A stretch of DNA of 13,262 bases from Planctomycetaceae bacterium (lineage in GTDB: Bacteria; Planctomycetota; Planctomycetia; Pirellulales; UBA1268), in NCBI GenBank assembly GCA_003488325.1, contig DNLZ01000057.1:5121-18382 (forward strand), written 5' to 3'. Shown one piece after another: positions 1 through 6,687 of the stretch (the first letter of the stretch is position 1; every line of letters begins with the position of its first letter). The position numbers and the translations under genes are program-made. The notes below the pieces were generated by a model that was not told the origin of the DNA, made no database searches, and saw only the letters and a list, made by a program, of their open reading frames with translations.

Positions 1-1995
1 CGCCCGCTTCACGGCCGGATCGGTCGTCGGCACGCCCACCGCCCGCAGTCCCTGCAGCGCCTGCCACGTTCCGTAGATGTAGTTCACGCCCCACCGGCCA
101 TACCACGAACCGTCGGTCTCCTGCGACCGCCTCAGGTACGCGACGGCCCGATCCACGACGGGATGCCCGACCGAGAGCCCCGTCTTCCCGAACGCCTCGA
201 GGACCCGCCCCGCGAGATCGGGCGAACTCGGATCGATCATCGCGTTGTGGTCGGCGAACGGAACCTTGCAGAGCACCTCGCAATCGTTGTCCCGATCGAA
301 GGCGCCCCATCCGCCGTCCACGTTCTGCATCGCCTCCAGCCAGCGCCGGGCCCGCTCGATGGCGGCTGCCACGAGCGCCGCACGACGGCCGTCGTACCGC
401 TCGGAAGCCCGGTGCGTGTCGCGCCACGTCGCGAGCGCGACGAGCACCATGGCAGTGTCGTCGACATCCGGATAGAAGCGATTGGCGTACTCGAAGCACC
501 AGCCGGAAGGCTCGGCCGCCGTGCGGCACGACCAGTCACCGGCGGTCCGGATCTCGTTGGCCAGGACCCAATCGACCGCCCGCTCCAGCGCGGCCTCGTC
601 GACGGGCACTCCGTCGCGGGCCGCCTCCACGAGGGCGATGAGCACGATCGCCGTGTCCCACACGGGTGACCGGCAGGGCTCGAGGCGGGTCGTGCCGTCC
701 GGCTCGACTTCGACGAGCCGAGCCAGCTGGGAGCGGCACTCCCGCACCTCGGGCGAGTCCTCGGCACAGCCCATCGCCCGCAGCGCGACGTAGCTCCAGA
801 CGATCGGCGGAAAGATCGCCCCGAGCCCGTCACTGCCGTCGAATCGCTCGAGCATCCAACGGCGACAGGCCTGCACGGCGCGGGCTCGCAGCGGCACGAG
901 CCCGACGGACTCGCAGGCCTTCATCACGCGATCGACCCCGCGAAAGAACACCGACCAGAACCCCGTGTCCACCGGGCCGGGAGGCACGTCGCGGGCGTCG
1001 GCGAACAGTTCCGCGATGCCCCGATCGGCGGGCAGGTGGCGCACGGGCTTGAAGGCCCACATCAGCGAGAGCGGCACGATCATCGTGCGCGACCACGACG
1101 ACACGCGGCGGAGATTGATCGGAAACCAGTCGGGAAGCAGGATCGCCTCGGGCGGCACCGCCGGACATGCCGCGTAGGGAATCTGACCGAGCAGCGCGAG
1201 ATAGAACCTCGTGAAGCTGTTGACCGCGAGGGGACCGCCGGCTGCGGTGATCGCGCGGCGTGCACGCACGAGCGCCGGCGATTCCGGATCGTGTCCGAGG
1301 ATCTTGAGCGCGAGATAGGCCTTCACGCTCGCGCTCGTGTCGACCGGCCCACCGGGATAGATCGACCAGCCTCCGTCCGGCCGCTGCTCCGCGAGGATGC
1401 GTTTTCCGCAGCCCTCGATCTCCGGCCCCTCGAGCCGGCCCGCCCATGCCAGAATCAGGAGATACTCGCTCTCGAGGATCGTGTCCCCCTCGAGCGGCGC
1501 GCGCCAGTGCCCGTCCGTGGCCTGGCGCCGGGCGAGCCAGTCGGCTGTCAGGGTCGCCGCGGCGGCCATCCGATCAGGAGTGATCGTCCTCGAACCCGTC
1601 GCCACCCGATCGGCGCCGTCGCGGCGGAGCGCGACCGGGGCTCCCGCCAGACCACCTCCGGTATGCGCGTGGGACGAAGGAGTCGCGTTCTCGCCGGACC
1701 GGGGCACGGCGGGAAACTCGGCCGCCCGCGAACGATCGGGGGCCCGCTGCGTTCGCCGCAGCGGCACCGGAGCGGATGCAGCCAGCACGCCCCGGTTTCG
1801 GAGAGCTCGTGCCACATGCAGCCGGGCGAAGGGGAAGAGGCCCCGGATCGACCGGTGCCAGAGCCACCCGCTCGTGGTCTCCGCCTCCTGGCCGGACACC
1901 GACCCGGCCTGGGCCCCGCTCTCAGGGGCCGTCTCCAATCCAGCACGTGCGGCGCCGGCCGCCACGCGCTCCGACCTCACGATCGTCGAGTTCAT
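1..1995 (-). CDS. shc: Squalene-hopene cyclase, C-terminus cut by window edge
   Basis: This enzyme cyclises squalene to hopene or hopanol, the first committed step of hopanoid synthesis, at the membrane surface. The frame is open to base 1 and shows 665 residues. The catalytic DVDDTA motif is at residues 510-515, with the protonating Asp expected at D512. Other family motifs are VSSWSRTMIVPLSL, SPVWDTA, a QW repeat (MQNVDGGWGAF) and GRWGVNYIYGTWQ near the cut. Compared from memory with the Alicyclobacillus enzyme of 631 residues, about 110 C-terminal residues are missing. About 135 extra N-terminal residues precede the usual first helix; they are rich in Arg, Ala, Pro and Ser. The ATG at 1995 has an AGGGA about 8 bases upstream. 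A later ATG at 1569 would remove the extension but cut into the first helix. The gene lies 191 bases downstream of the histidine kinase, on the same strand. The family call is very secure; the start is less so. Confidence 0.95.
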   Translation of the reverse strand, partial: MNSTIVRSERVAAGAARAGLETAPESGAQAGSVSGQEAETTSGWLWHRSIRGLFPFARLHVARALRNRGVLAASAPVPLRRTQRAPDRSRAAEFPAVPRSGENATPSSHAHTGGGLAGAPVALRRDGADRVATGSRTITPDRMAAAATLTADWLARRQATDGHWRAPLEGDTILESEYLLILAWAGRLEGPEIEGCGKRILAEQRPDGGWSIYPGGPVDTSASVKAYLALKILGHDPESPALVRARRAITAAGGPLAVNSFTRFYLALLGQIPYAACPAVPPEAILLPDWFPINLRRVSSWSRTMIVPLSLMWAFKPVRHLPADRGIAELFADARDVPPGPVDTGFWSVFFRGVDRVMKACESVGLVPLRARAVQACRRWMLERFDGSDGLGAIFPPIVWSYVALRAMGCAEDSPEVRECRSQLARLVEVEPDGTTRLEPCRSPVWDTAIVLIALVEAARDGVPVDEAALERAVDWVLANEIRTAGDWSCRTAAEPSGWCFEYANRFYPDVDDTAMVLVALATWRDTHRASERYDGRRAALVAAAIERARRWLEAMQNVDGGWGAFDRDNDCEVLCKVPFADHNAMIDPSSPDLAGRVLEAFGKTGLSVGHPVVDRAVAYLRRSQETDGSWYGRWGVNYIYGTWQALQGLRAVGVPTTDPAVKRA

Positions 1996-2021
1996 GCGCA
2001 CATCCCTGCAAATTCTCGAAA

Positions 2022-2039
2022 CCGGCGATCCTTCGCCGG
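2022..2039 (-). promoter_or_regulatory. Hairpin in the leader of the cyclase gene
   Basis: A perfect 7-bp inverted repeat (CCGGCGA / TCGCCGG) closes a 4-base loop. On the coding strand it is followed by TTTCGAGAATTT, and it ends 26 bases before the cyclase ATG. It sits downstream of the proposed promoter, so it would be in the mRNA leader. It could act as an attenuator or a transcript-stabilising hairpin, or be a weak terminator for the kinase transcript. No function is proven. Confidence 0.4.
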
Positions 2040-2058
2040 ACGAGCGGAGAACCAGCGG

Positions 2059-2087
2059 AGGATAGAGAACCACCCGAGGACCGACAA
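2059..2087 (-). promoter_or_regulatory. Candidate sigma-70-type promoter for the cyclase gene
   Basis: On the minus strand, TTGTCG (2082-2087) is separated by exactly 17 bases from TATCCT (2059-2064). Each matches four of six positions of the bacterial consensus. The predicted transcript starts near 2052, giving a leader of about 57 bases containing the 2022-2039 hairpin. In DNA this GC-rich such a match is suggestive only. Confidence 0.35.
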
Positions 2088-2186
2088 GACCGGATGACGG
2101 CGGCGGCGGCGACTGCGCAAGCAGCCGCGCACGCAGACATGGGCGACGGCGCAGAGTGGGCAAGATTGAACGCCCGCCATCCTCGA

Positions 2187-2948
2187 TCAGGCGACGGGCA
2201 TCGGCAGCACGACCTCGACGCGCGTTCCGCGGCCCGGCCTGGTGTCCACGACCACGCTGCCACCGCCGACGTCGAGCAAACGCCACGCCTTGGGGAGCCC
2301 CATCCCGACTCCGCGCCCCGCTTCACGGCCGCTCGAGAACGGGTCGAACGCTCGACGCAGCATGACGGCATCCATGCCCTGCCCGTCGTCCGACACCGAG
2401 ACGACGACGACGCGGCGACCATCCCGCTCGCCCTCGGCCACCGACAGCGACACGCGCCCGCCTGTCCGTCCGGCTTCGACGGCATTGAGCGCGAGCAGCC
2501 GCAGTACCTCCGCACCGTGCGCCGGATCGAAGTACACCTCGAGCGGGCGCGGCGCCGGGCTGTATTCCAGGCGCACGTCGCGGGCGACCGCGACCGCACG
2601 CACCGCCTCGATGGCGCGCCGTACGAGCGCATCGACGGGCACGGCTTCGGCTGCCGGCCGCGGGGGCCGCGCGAAGATCATCAGGCCCCCGATCATGTCG
2701 CGGGCCCGGAAGGCCTGGTCCACGATCGTCGCCAACCGGCGGCGGCGCTCCGGGTCGGACTCGTCGACGAGCAGGGCCTGCGCCCGGGCCGCGATGTTCG
2801 CCAGCGGATTGTTGATCTCGTGCCCGGCGCCGTAGGCGAACTCCCGCAGCGCCTCGAGACGCGCCGTGGCGACGGCCGCGTCGAACGCGGAGTCCGCCGT
2901 GGTCGCGGGCCCGTCCGCACCGGACTCGATCGCTCGCTCCGCCGCCAC
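2187..2948 (-). CDS. Sensorless histidine kinase (HisKA plus HATPase_c)
   Basis: This is a short two-component histidine kinase of 253 residues with no transmembrane segment and no recognisable sensor domain, so it should be cytoplasmic. The H-box is GHEINNPLANI with phospho-acceptor H43. The ATP-binding domain shows the N-box (LLALNAVEAG, N155), a DDGQG D-box (D188), the F-box FDPFSS (201-206) and the glycine lid GVGMGLPK (213-220). The start is a GTG at 2948 with GGGAG (2956-2960) seven bases upstream. The response regulator lies 113 bases upstream on the same strand, with a strong hairpin between them, and is the natural partner. The input signal must come from another protein or the roughly 35 residues before the H-box. 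The family assignment is secure; the signal and partner are inferred. Confidence 0.9.
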   Translation of the reverse strand: MAAERAIESGADGPATTADSAFDAAVATARLEALREFAYGAGHEINNPLANIAARAQALLVDESDPERRRRLATIVDQAFRARDMIGGLMIFARPPRPAAEAVPVDALVRRAIEAVRAVAVARDVRLEYSPAPRPLEVYFDPAHGAEVLRLLALNAVEAGRTGGRVSLSVAEGERDGRRVVVVSVSDDGQGMDAVMLRRAFDPFSSGREAGRGVGMGLPKAWRLLDVGGGSVVVDTRPGRGTRVEVVLPMPVA

Positions 2949-2955
2949 ACCCGCA

Positions 2956-2960
2956 CTCCC
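2956..2960 (-). promoter_or_regulatory. Ribosome binding site fixing the kinase GTG start
   Basis: The coding strand reads GGGAG seven bases before the GTG at 2948. No ATG lies at a comparable position, so this site supports GTG as the start and a kinase without an N-terminal sensor. Confidence 0.55.
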
Positions 2961-2969
2961 GAAAGGCGA

Positions 2970-3003
2970 CCGCCCGCACTCCCCGGCAGGGGAGAGCGGG
3001 CGG
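2970..3003 (-). terminator. Strong GC hairpin between response regulator and kinase genes
   Basis: An outer 8-bp stem (CCGCCCGC with GCGGGCGG) and an inner 6-bp stem (CTCCCC with GGGGAG) are separated by one A-A mismatch and closed by a GGCA loop. On the minus strand it lies 58 bases past the regulator stop and is followed by TCGCCTTTC, only a weak T tract. It may terminate or attenuate transcription into the kinase gene, lowering kinase relative to regulator, or act as an mRNA processing or stability element. Confidence 0.55.
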
Positions 3004-3061
3004 CCGGAGCATCACGATGGATTCCGTTGCGACCCCGTCGGCCGCGTCCCTGCCGACCCGA

Positions 3062-3649
3062 TCAGGAGCCGGCGACACCCGATTCGATGTCGAGCAGGCT
3101 GCAGATCCGATCCACGAGCACCTCGGCCTCGAAGGGCTTCTGCAGGAACTCGTTGGCACCCGACGCCTTGAGATCCTCGATGCGATCGGGCTCGCACATG
3201 CCGGAGATGCAGATGATCCGCACGTCGTCCATGGTCGAATCGCTGCGGACCCGCTGGCACACTTCCTTGCCGTTGATGTCGGGCAGCATCACGTCGAGGA
3301 CGATGAGATCCGGACGATAGTCCTTCACCATCATCCCGGCGTCGAAGCCGTTGTTCACGCTGCGGGTTTCGAAGCGGCCGTCCCGCTCGAGCACGTCGGT
3401 GATCAACTCGACGAGATCCTGATCGTCGTCGACCACGAGAATCTTCCGCCGACCGCTCTCGAGGGCATCCGTCGGGATCCCGTTGTCACGCATGAACAGA
3501 AACAACTGATCGCGGGGAATCCGGCGGAACCGACTGCCCGGCACGCGGAACCCCTTCAACTGACCCGAGTCGAAGCAGCGGATGATCGTCTGCTGGCTGA
3601 CCTTGCAGATCTTGGCTGCCTCACCCGTCGTGTACACGGTCTTCTGCAT
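3062..3649 (-). CDS. Response regulator with N-terminal excisionase/MerR-type HTH and C-terminal receiver
   Basis: This protein of 195 residues is a two-component output regulator with reversed domain order. Residues 3-55 (TTGEAAKICKVSQQTIIRC, then a Gly-Ser-Arg-Phe-Arg wing) look like the winged helix-turn-helix of excisionase/MerR-like proteins. Residues 68-188 form a receiver with an acidic pocket at D74-D76, phospho-acceptor D119 in IVLDVMLP, S149 in the switch position and K171 in LQKPF. In the common OmpR and NarL families the receiver comes first. The ATG at 3649 is preceded by a purine-rich GGTGGTGAG stretch. The kinase gene follows on the same strand. The repeat cluster at 3801-3893, about 150-245 bases upstream, is a plausible binding region, possibly for autoregulation. 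Domain calls are secure; targets are unknown. Confidence 0.92.
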   Translation of the reverse strand: MQKTVYTTGEAAKICKVSQQTIIRCFDSGQLKGFRVPGSRFRRIPRDQLFLFMRDNGIPTDALESGRRKILVVDDDQDLVELITDVLERDGRFETRSVNNGFDAGMMVKDYRPDLIVLDVMLPDINGKEVCQRVRSDSTMDDVRIICISGMCEPDRIEDLKASGANEFLQKPFEAEVLVDRICSLLDIESGVAGS

Positions 3650-3752
3650 GTGCTCACCACCCTCTCCCTAGCCGTGCTCCAGCTAGTCAAATCGGTGCCC
3701 GAAGCCCCTCGGGGGCGAATCGGCTCCAGACACCTAAGGCCTCCGTGCTGGC

Positions 3753-3768
3753 GGCAGCCGGCGCTGCC
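3753..3768. repeat. Small perfect hairpin upstream of the response regulator
   Basis: GGCAGC and GCTGCC form a 6-bp stem with a CGGC loop. It lies about 105 bases upstream of the regulator start. Neither side is followed by a T tract, so a terminator role is unlikely. It could be a protein-binding dyad or chance in GC-rich DNA. Confidence 0.3.
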
Positions 3769-3800
3769 GACCCATCATCTGCCACGTGCGTCACACTCCT

Positions 3801-3893
3801 TGTCGACGCCTTGTCTCCGTCTTGTCGATGCGCCCTGTCGATGCGTCCAGACGACGCGATTTGTCGACACGAACATCGACGCGAACAGTCGAC
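3801..3893. repeat. Cluster of TGTCGA-type repeats, possible operator array
   Basis: The hexamer TGTCGA occurs at 3801, 3823, 3836 and 3862, with a related TGTCTC at 3812. Two copies extend to GTCGATG with a 13-base period (3824-3830 and 3837-3843). Inverted copies are CATCGAC at 3874-3880 and the palindrome TGTCGACA at 3862-3869; AGTCGAC follows at 3887. This is denser than expected for a six-base word in 93 bases. Its position upstream of a DNA-binding response regulator suggests operator sites. The protein that binds, if any, is unknown. Confidence 0.5.
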
Positions 3894-4130
3894 CCACGTC
3901 CCCCTGGTCACCCGACCTGCTCGCACAGACCGAGGGACGGGGAGGACTCGACCGGAAGAGGAAGAAGGGGTGACGGGCGTCGGAAATCCGTTTCCCATGC
4001 ACGGGGCCGAACCACCGCATCCCTGCTTGCCATCCTTGCCGCTCGTCCCAACTCTACGGGAACGCCGCGCACCGCGTCAATATCGTCCGACGAGCCGCAA
4101 GTCCTTGTCCCACGCAGGTTTTCGCGACGA

Positions 4131-4172
4131 TCTCGAAAGTCTCGAAAAACCGTGATCACCGGATCTTCCGCA
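4131..4172 (-). terminator. Possible terminator after the chorismate-lyase-like gene
   Basis: On the minus strand, 13 or more bases after the stop at 4185, there is a short dyad around GTGATCAC, flanked by CCG and CGG and followed directly by TTTTT. The stem is short and imperfect, so this is a weak candidate. The adjacent TCTCGAAA direct repeats (4131-4138 and 4140-4147) have no assigned role. Confidence 0.3.
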
Positions 4173-4184
4173 GGCGCCCATGCT

Positions 4185-4754
4185 TCACCCGCCTCGGGAA
4201 TCGACGACGATCTCCAGGAGTTCGATCGCGGGGCTGCCGTCGACTCGGATCAGCGCCACACGCCCGAACGTGGCCCGATCCCCGATCAGCCGGCGGAGTT
4301 CGTCGCCGGGATGCACCGCCACGAGCGCGACGTCCCGGACATCGCACAAGACGCCCGCCGCCATGAGAATGCGCCCGAGGGGCACCGACGCGTTCCGCAC
4401 CCGTGCCGCATCCGCCGTGCCGAGCGATGACAGATCGATGCGGACGATGCCGTACTGCACCACCTCGCCCGCCTCGTTCGACAGCAGAATTTCGCGGGCA
4501 TACCAGTCGCGACCGTCCGCCGCGGTCCGGGGGCCGTCGTGCGCCACGACGCGAAGGGAGACCGGTCCACCATGGTGTCGCTCCATCGCGGCCGTCATGT
4601 GGCTGCGATGATCGAGCAGGCCGCGGTATGGCTGTGGGACCGCGTCAGGAGGAACGGCCGCGAGGGCGGCGAAAGACGCCGGGTTTTGGTGGAACAGCCG
4701 CACGAGCGACTCAGCCCGTGCGACAGCGTCTGCGTCGTCAGCCGCCACCTTCAT
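4185..4754 (-). CDS. DUF98/UbiC-like chorismate pyruvate-lyase
   Basis: This protein of 189 residues resembles the DUF98 (PF01947) chorismate lyases, whose studied member Rv2949c converts chorismate to 4-hydroxybenzoate and pyruvate. Family signatures are LLDHRSHMT (47-55), YAREILLSN (85-93), QYGIVRIDL (100-108), PLGRIL (125-130), TFGRVALI (162-169) and PAIELLEIV (175-183). E181 sits where UbiC has its catalytic Glu. No signal peptide or membrane segment is seen. The ATG at 4754 lies inside the end of the polyprenyl synthetase gene, a 17-base overlap that implies translational coupling. No good ribosome binding site precedes the ATG, which fits coupling. The product could head a prenylated quinone or another aromatic pathway. 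The family call is by motif memory; catalytic activity is inferred. Confidence 0.8.
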   Translation of the reverse strand: MKVAADDADAVARAESLVRLFHQNPASFAALAAVPPDAVPQPYRGLLDHRSHMTAAMERHHGGPVSLRVVAHDGPRTAADGRDWYAREILLSNEAGEVVQYGIVRIDLSSLGTADAARVRNASVPLGRILMAAGVLCDVRDVALVAVHPGDELRRLIGDRATFGRVALIRVDGSPAIELLEIVVDSRGG

Positions 4755-6654
4755 CGGCGTGGTTCACCGCGTCGGCACCGGCCGGAAGCGACGCGTCCGG
4801 CACTGCGAGATCGAGCAGGAATTCCAGCACGTCCCGCAGCCTCGGCAGTTTACAGCCCATCACGGCCAACGTCGCCTGGCGACGCTCCTCCGAGACGATG
4901 GCCGCCGCCCGGGTGAAGACACCGGCGCGCTCGTACAGTTCCCGCACGGCCCCGATGCAGCCCGATATGGTCGGTTCATCGGCTCCGATGCCGCCCGCCT
5001 CCGCAGCCAGGCGCCGCAACCGCTCGACGTCAGCCGGCGCGAGCCGGTCGAGTGCGAGTGCCCACATGATCGTCGGGCGGCCTCCGAGCAGGTCACCTGC
5101 CGCACGGCGGTCATTCTCGAGGTCCCCGCTCCAATCCTTGAGATCATTGAGGATCTGGAACGCCGTGCCCACGTGGTGCGCGTACCGTTCCACATCGCCG
5201 ACCTCCGCCGGAGACGCACCCGCCAGCCGGATGCCCAACGCCACCGCTGCTTCGAACGCGGGGGATGTCTTCAACCCGTACATATCGAGCGACTCGGCCG
5301 GCGAGAGCCGCTTGTCCGAGGCATCCCTCCACCACAACTCGGCACCCTGGCCTTTGGCGAGCCGCACGTGGGCGTTCGACAGGATCGAGACCATGTCGGC
5401 CCGCGTGGATGCGTCGATCCCGGGGAGTCCGGCGATGATCCGATACCCGACCCCGAGGAGGTAGTCGCCCGTGTTGATCGCCGAAGCGACGCCGCATTCC
5501 TCGTGCAGCGTGGGCCGACCGTATCGCACACGGTCGCCATCCTCGATGTCGTCATGGACGAGCGAGGCCTTGTGGAACACCTCGATGGCGACGGCCGCCG
5601 CCCTCACCGCATCGCGTCGGACGGGGTCGCCGTCCGACGTGGCCCGCCGGTCCCCACGATCCGCCTGAACCGCGTCGAAGGCCGCGAGCGTGATGAATGG
5701 CCGCAGAAACTTCCCCCCCCGCACCACGAAGCCGCCGGCGGTGGTGGCCGCTGCGGCGAGCGGGGGGATTCGCTCCACCATGCCGTGTCGCAACGAAGCA
5801 CCCGACCGGTCCGTATGCATCGCAAGGCCGAACGACGGATCCATGCCGAGCCGCGAGGCCAGTGAGGCGAGCCCTTCGCCAGTGAACAGTTCGGCCGCCT
5901 CACGCAGCAACGGCAGGTAATCGCCGACCGGGGCTCCACTTCCCCCCGCGACCCCGAGGAGGCCGAGCAGCCAGTCGACGTCGATCGCGGCCGCTTCGAG
6001 CGCCGCATGGCAGTCGTTCGCGTGGATCCTGGTCGCGGCGTCGGATTCCCTCGGCGGCGGCTCGCACGGCACGGCGGCCACCGGCAGGGCGAAGGCGGGC
6101 AGCATCGCGAACGCCTTCTCGAGATGGTCAAGCTTGGCCACGCCGAGAATCCCGTCGTACTGGCCGGTCAGCAGGCCGCCGATCGACGACACCGCCTGGC
6201 GCGTCGATCCGACGACCCAGCCACTGTCCCGTGCGGCCGACCAGATCGTCGCAATACCGCAGGCCGTGCCGCAGACGTGCGGGACTTCCAACGATTCACC
6301 ACCGTGGTCCGGGGTTCCGAGGGCCCGGGGACAATCCGGCAGGAGCAGCAATCGCCGGCCGTTCGCCCCGGTGCCGAGGCGATCCCTCCAAAACTCCGAA
6401 ACGATCGTGACCATCGTCCAGCCGACGTGGGTCGGCAGTCCGCCGGCACGCCGCACGAGATCCTCGGCCACGGTGCGGAGGCCCGCAGCCGTGCGAACCG
6501 CCCGTGGCTGCCCATCGGCCCGCCACGACGCCACGAGGTCGGCCGACATCGCCCGTAGGCGATCCCGGAGACGGCGTTGGCCGGGACATGCTTCCCTCTG
6601 CCCCTCGACAGCCGGGGCCACGGTGCTCGTCACTGCCGCCAGGCTCTCAGGCAC
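4738..6654 (-). CDS. Polyprenyl diphosphate synthase with N-terminal DUF116-like domain
   Basis: The C-terminal half (about residues 250-625 of 638) is a trans-isoprenyl diphosphate synthase that condenses isopentenyl diphosphate onto an allylic primer. The first aspartate-rich motif is DDIED (368-372), after an FHKASLVH stretch; GGKFLRP and GRPT are also present. The second motif is NDLKD (503-507), with Asn where DDxxD is usual. The N-terminal part resembles DUF116: LLLLPDC, then CGTAC, then DGILGVAKLDHLEKAF and a closing DVDWLLGLL. Several cysteines usual there are lost; C108, C128, C132 and C197 remain. The open frame extends to 6993, but the extra sequence is low-complexity. GTG at 6654 has GGAGG eight bases upstream and is preferred; ATG at 6687 is the alternative. 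Its end overlaps the chorismate-lyase-like gene. The synthase call is secure; the DUF116 part is moderate. Confidence 0.9.
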   Translation of the reverse strand: MPESLAAVTSTVAPAVEGQREACPGQRRLRDRLRAMSADLVASWRADGQPRAVRTAAGLRTVAEDLVRRAGGLPTHVGWTMVTIVSEFWRDRLGTGANGRRLLLLPDCPRALGTPDHGGESLEVPHVCGTACGIATIWSAARDSGWVVGSTRQAVSSIGGLLTGQYDGILGVAKLDHLEKAFAMLPAFALPVAAVPCEPPPRESDAATRIHANDCHAALEAAAIDVDWLLGLLGVAGGSGAPVGDYLPLLREAAELFTGEGLASLASRLGMDPSFGLAMHTDRSGASLRHGMVERIPPLAAAATTAGGFVVRGGKFLRPFITLAAFDAVQADRGDRRATSDGDPVRRDAVRAAAVAIEVFHKASLVHDDIEDGDRVRYGRPTLHEECGVASAINTGDYLLGVGYRIIAGLPGIDASTRADMVSILSNAHVRLAKGQGAELWWRDASDKRLSPAESLDMYGLKTSPAFEAAVALGIRLAGASPAEVGDVERYAHHVGTAFQILNDLKDWSGDLENDRRAAGDLLGGRPTIMWALALDRLAPADVERLRRLAAEAGGIGADEPTISGCIGAVRELYERAGVFTRAAAIVSEERRQATLAVMGCKLPRLRDVLEFLLDLAVPDASLPAGADAVNHADEGGG

Positions 6655-6662
6655 CAAGGCCA

Positions 6663-6667
6663 CCTCC
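6663..6667 (-). promoter_or_regulatory. Ribosome binding site favouring the GTG start at 6654
   Basis: The coding strand has GGAGG eight bases before GTG at 6654. The ATG at 6687 has no such site at normal spacing. This decides between two in-frame starts that differ by 11 residues. Confidence 0.5.
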
Positions 6668-6687
6668 GCGCCGGTTTTTACGGGCAT

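Larger units (their letters stand above)
3650..4184. other. Intergenic region without a credible gene
   Basis: This 535-base stretch separates the regulator start from the end of the chorismate-lyase-like gene. Short open frames cross it on both strands but encode Arg/Pro/Ser-rich sequence with no recognisable domain. It holds a short inverted repeat at 3668-3686 (CTAGC/GCTAG), a small hairpin at 3753-3768, the GTCGA repeat cluster at 3801-3893 and two TCTCGAAA direct repeats at 4131-4147. No clear promoter could be assigned to the regulator; a TTGACT at 3685-3690 on the minus strand lacks a matching -10 element. Confidence 0.6.

Noticed and set aside
1036..2097. Plus-strand open frame of 353 codons
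   Set aside because: Antisense to the cyclase, whose motifs are unmistakable on the other strand; no recognisable domain.
1776..3320. Plus-strand open frame of 514 codons
   Set aside because: It lies opposite the cyclase, kinase and regulator genes, is rich in Arg/Pro/His and shows no domain; typical antisense open frame of GC-rich DNA.
3650..3700. Sigma-70 or sigma-54 promoter for the response regulator
   Set aside because: TTGACT at 3685-3690 lacks a -10 partner at 16-18 bases, and no GG-N10-GC sigma-54 pattern with good flanks was found.
3801..3893. CRISPR array or replication origin
   Set aside because: Repeats are only 6-8 bases with irregular spacing and no spacers, and no DnaA boxes such as TTATCCACA were found.
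3687..4430. Several short open frames on both strands in the 3650-4184 gap
   Set aside because: Biased Arg/Ser/Pro composition, mutual overlap, no ribosome binding sites and no domain.
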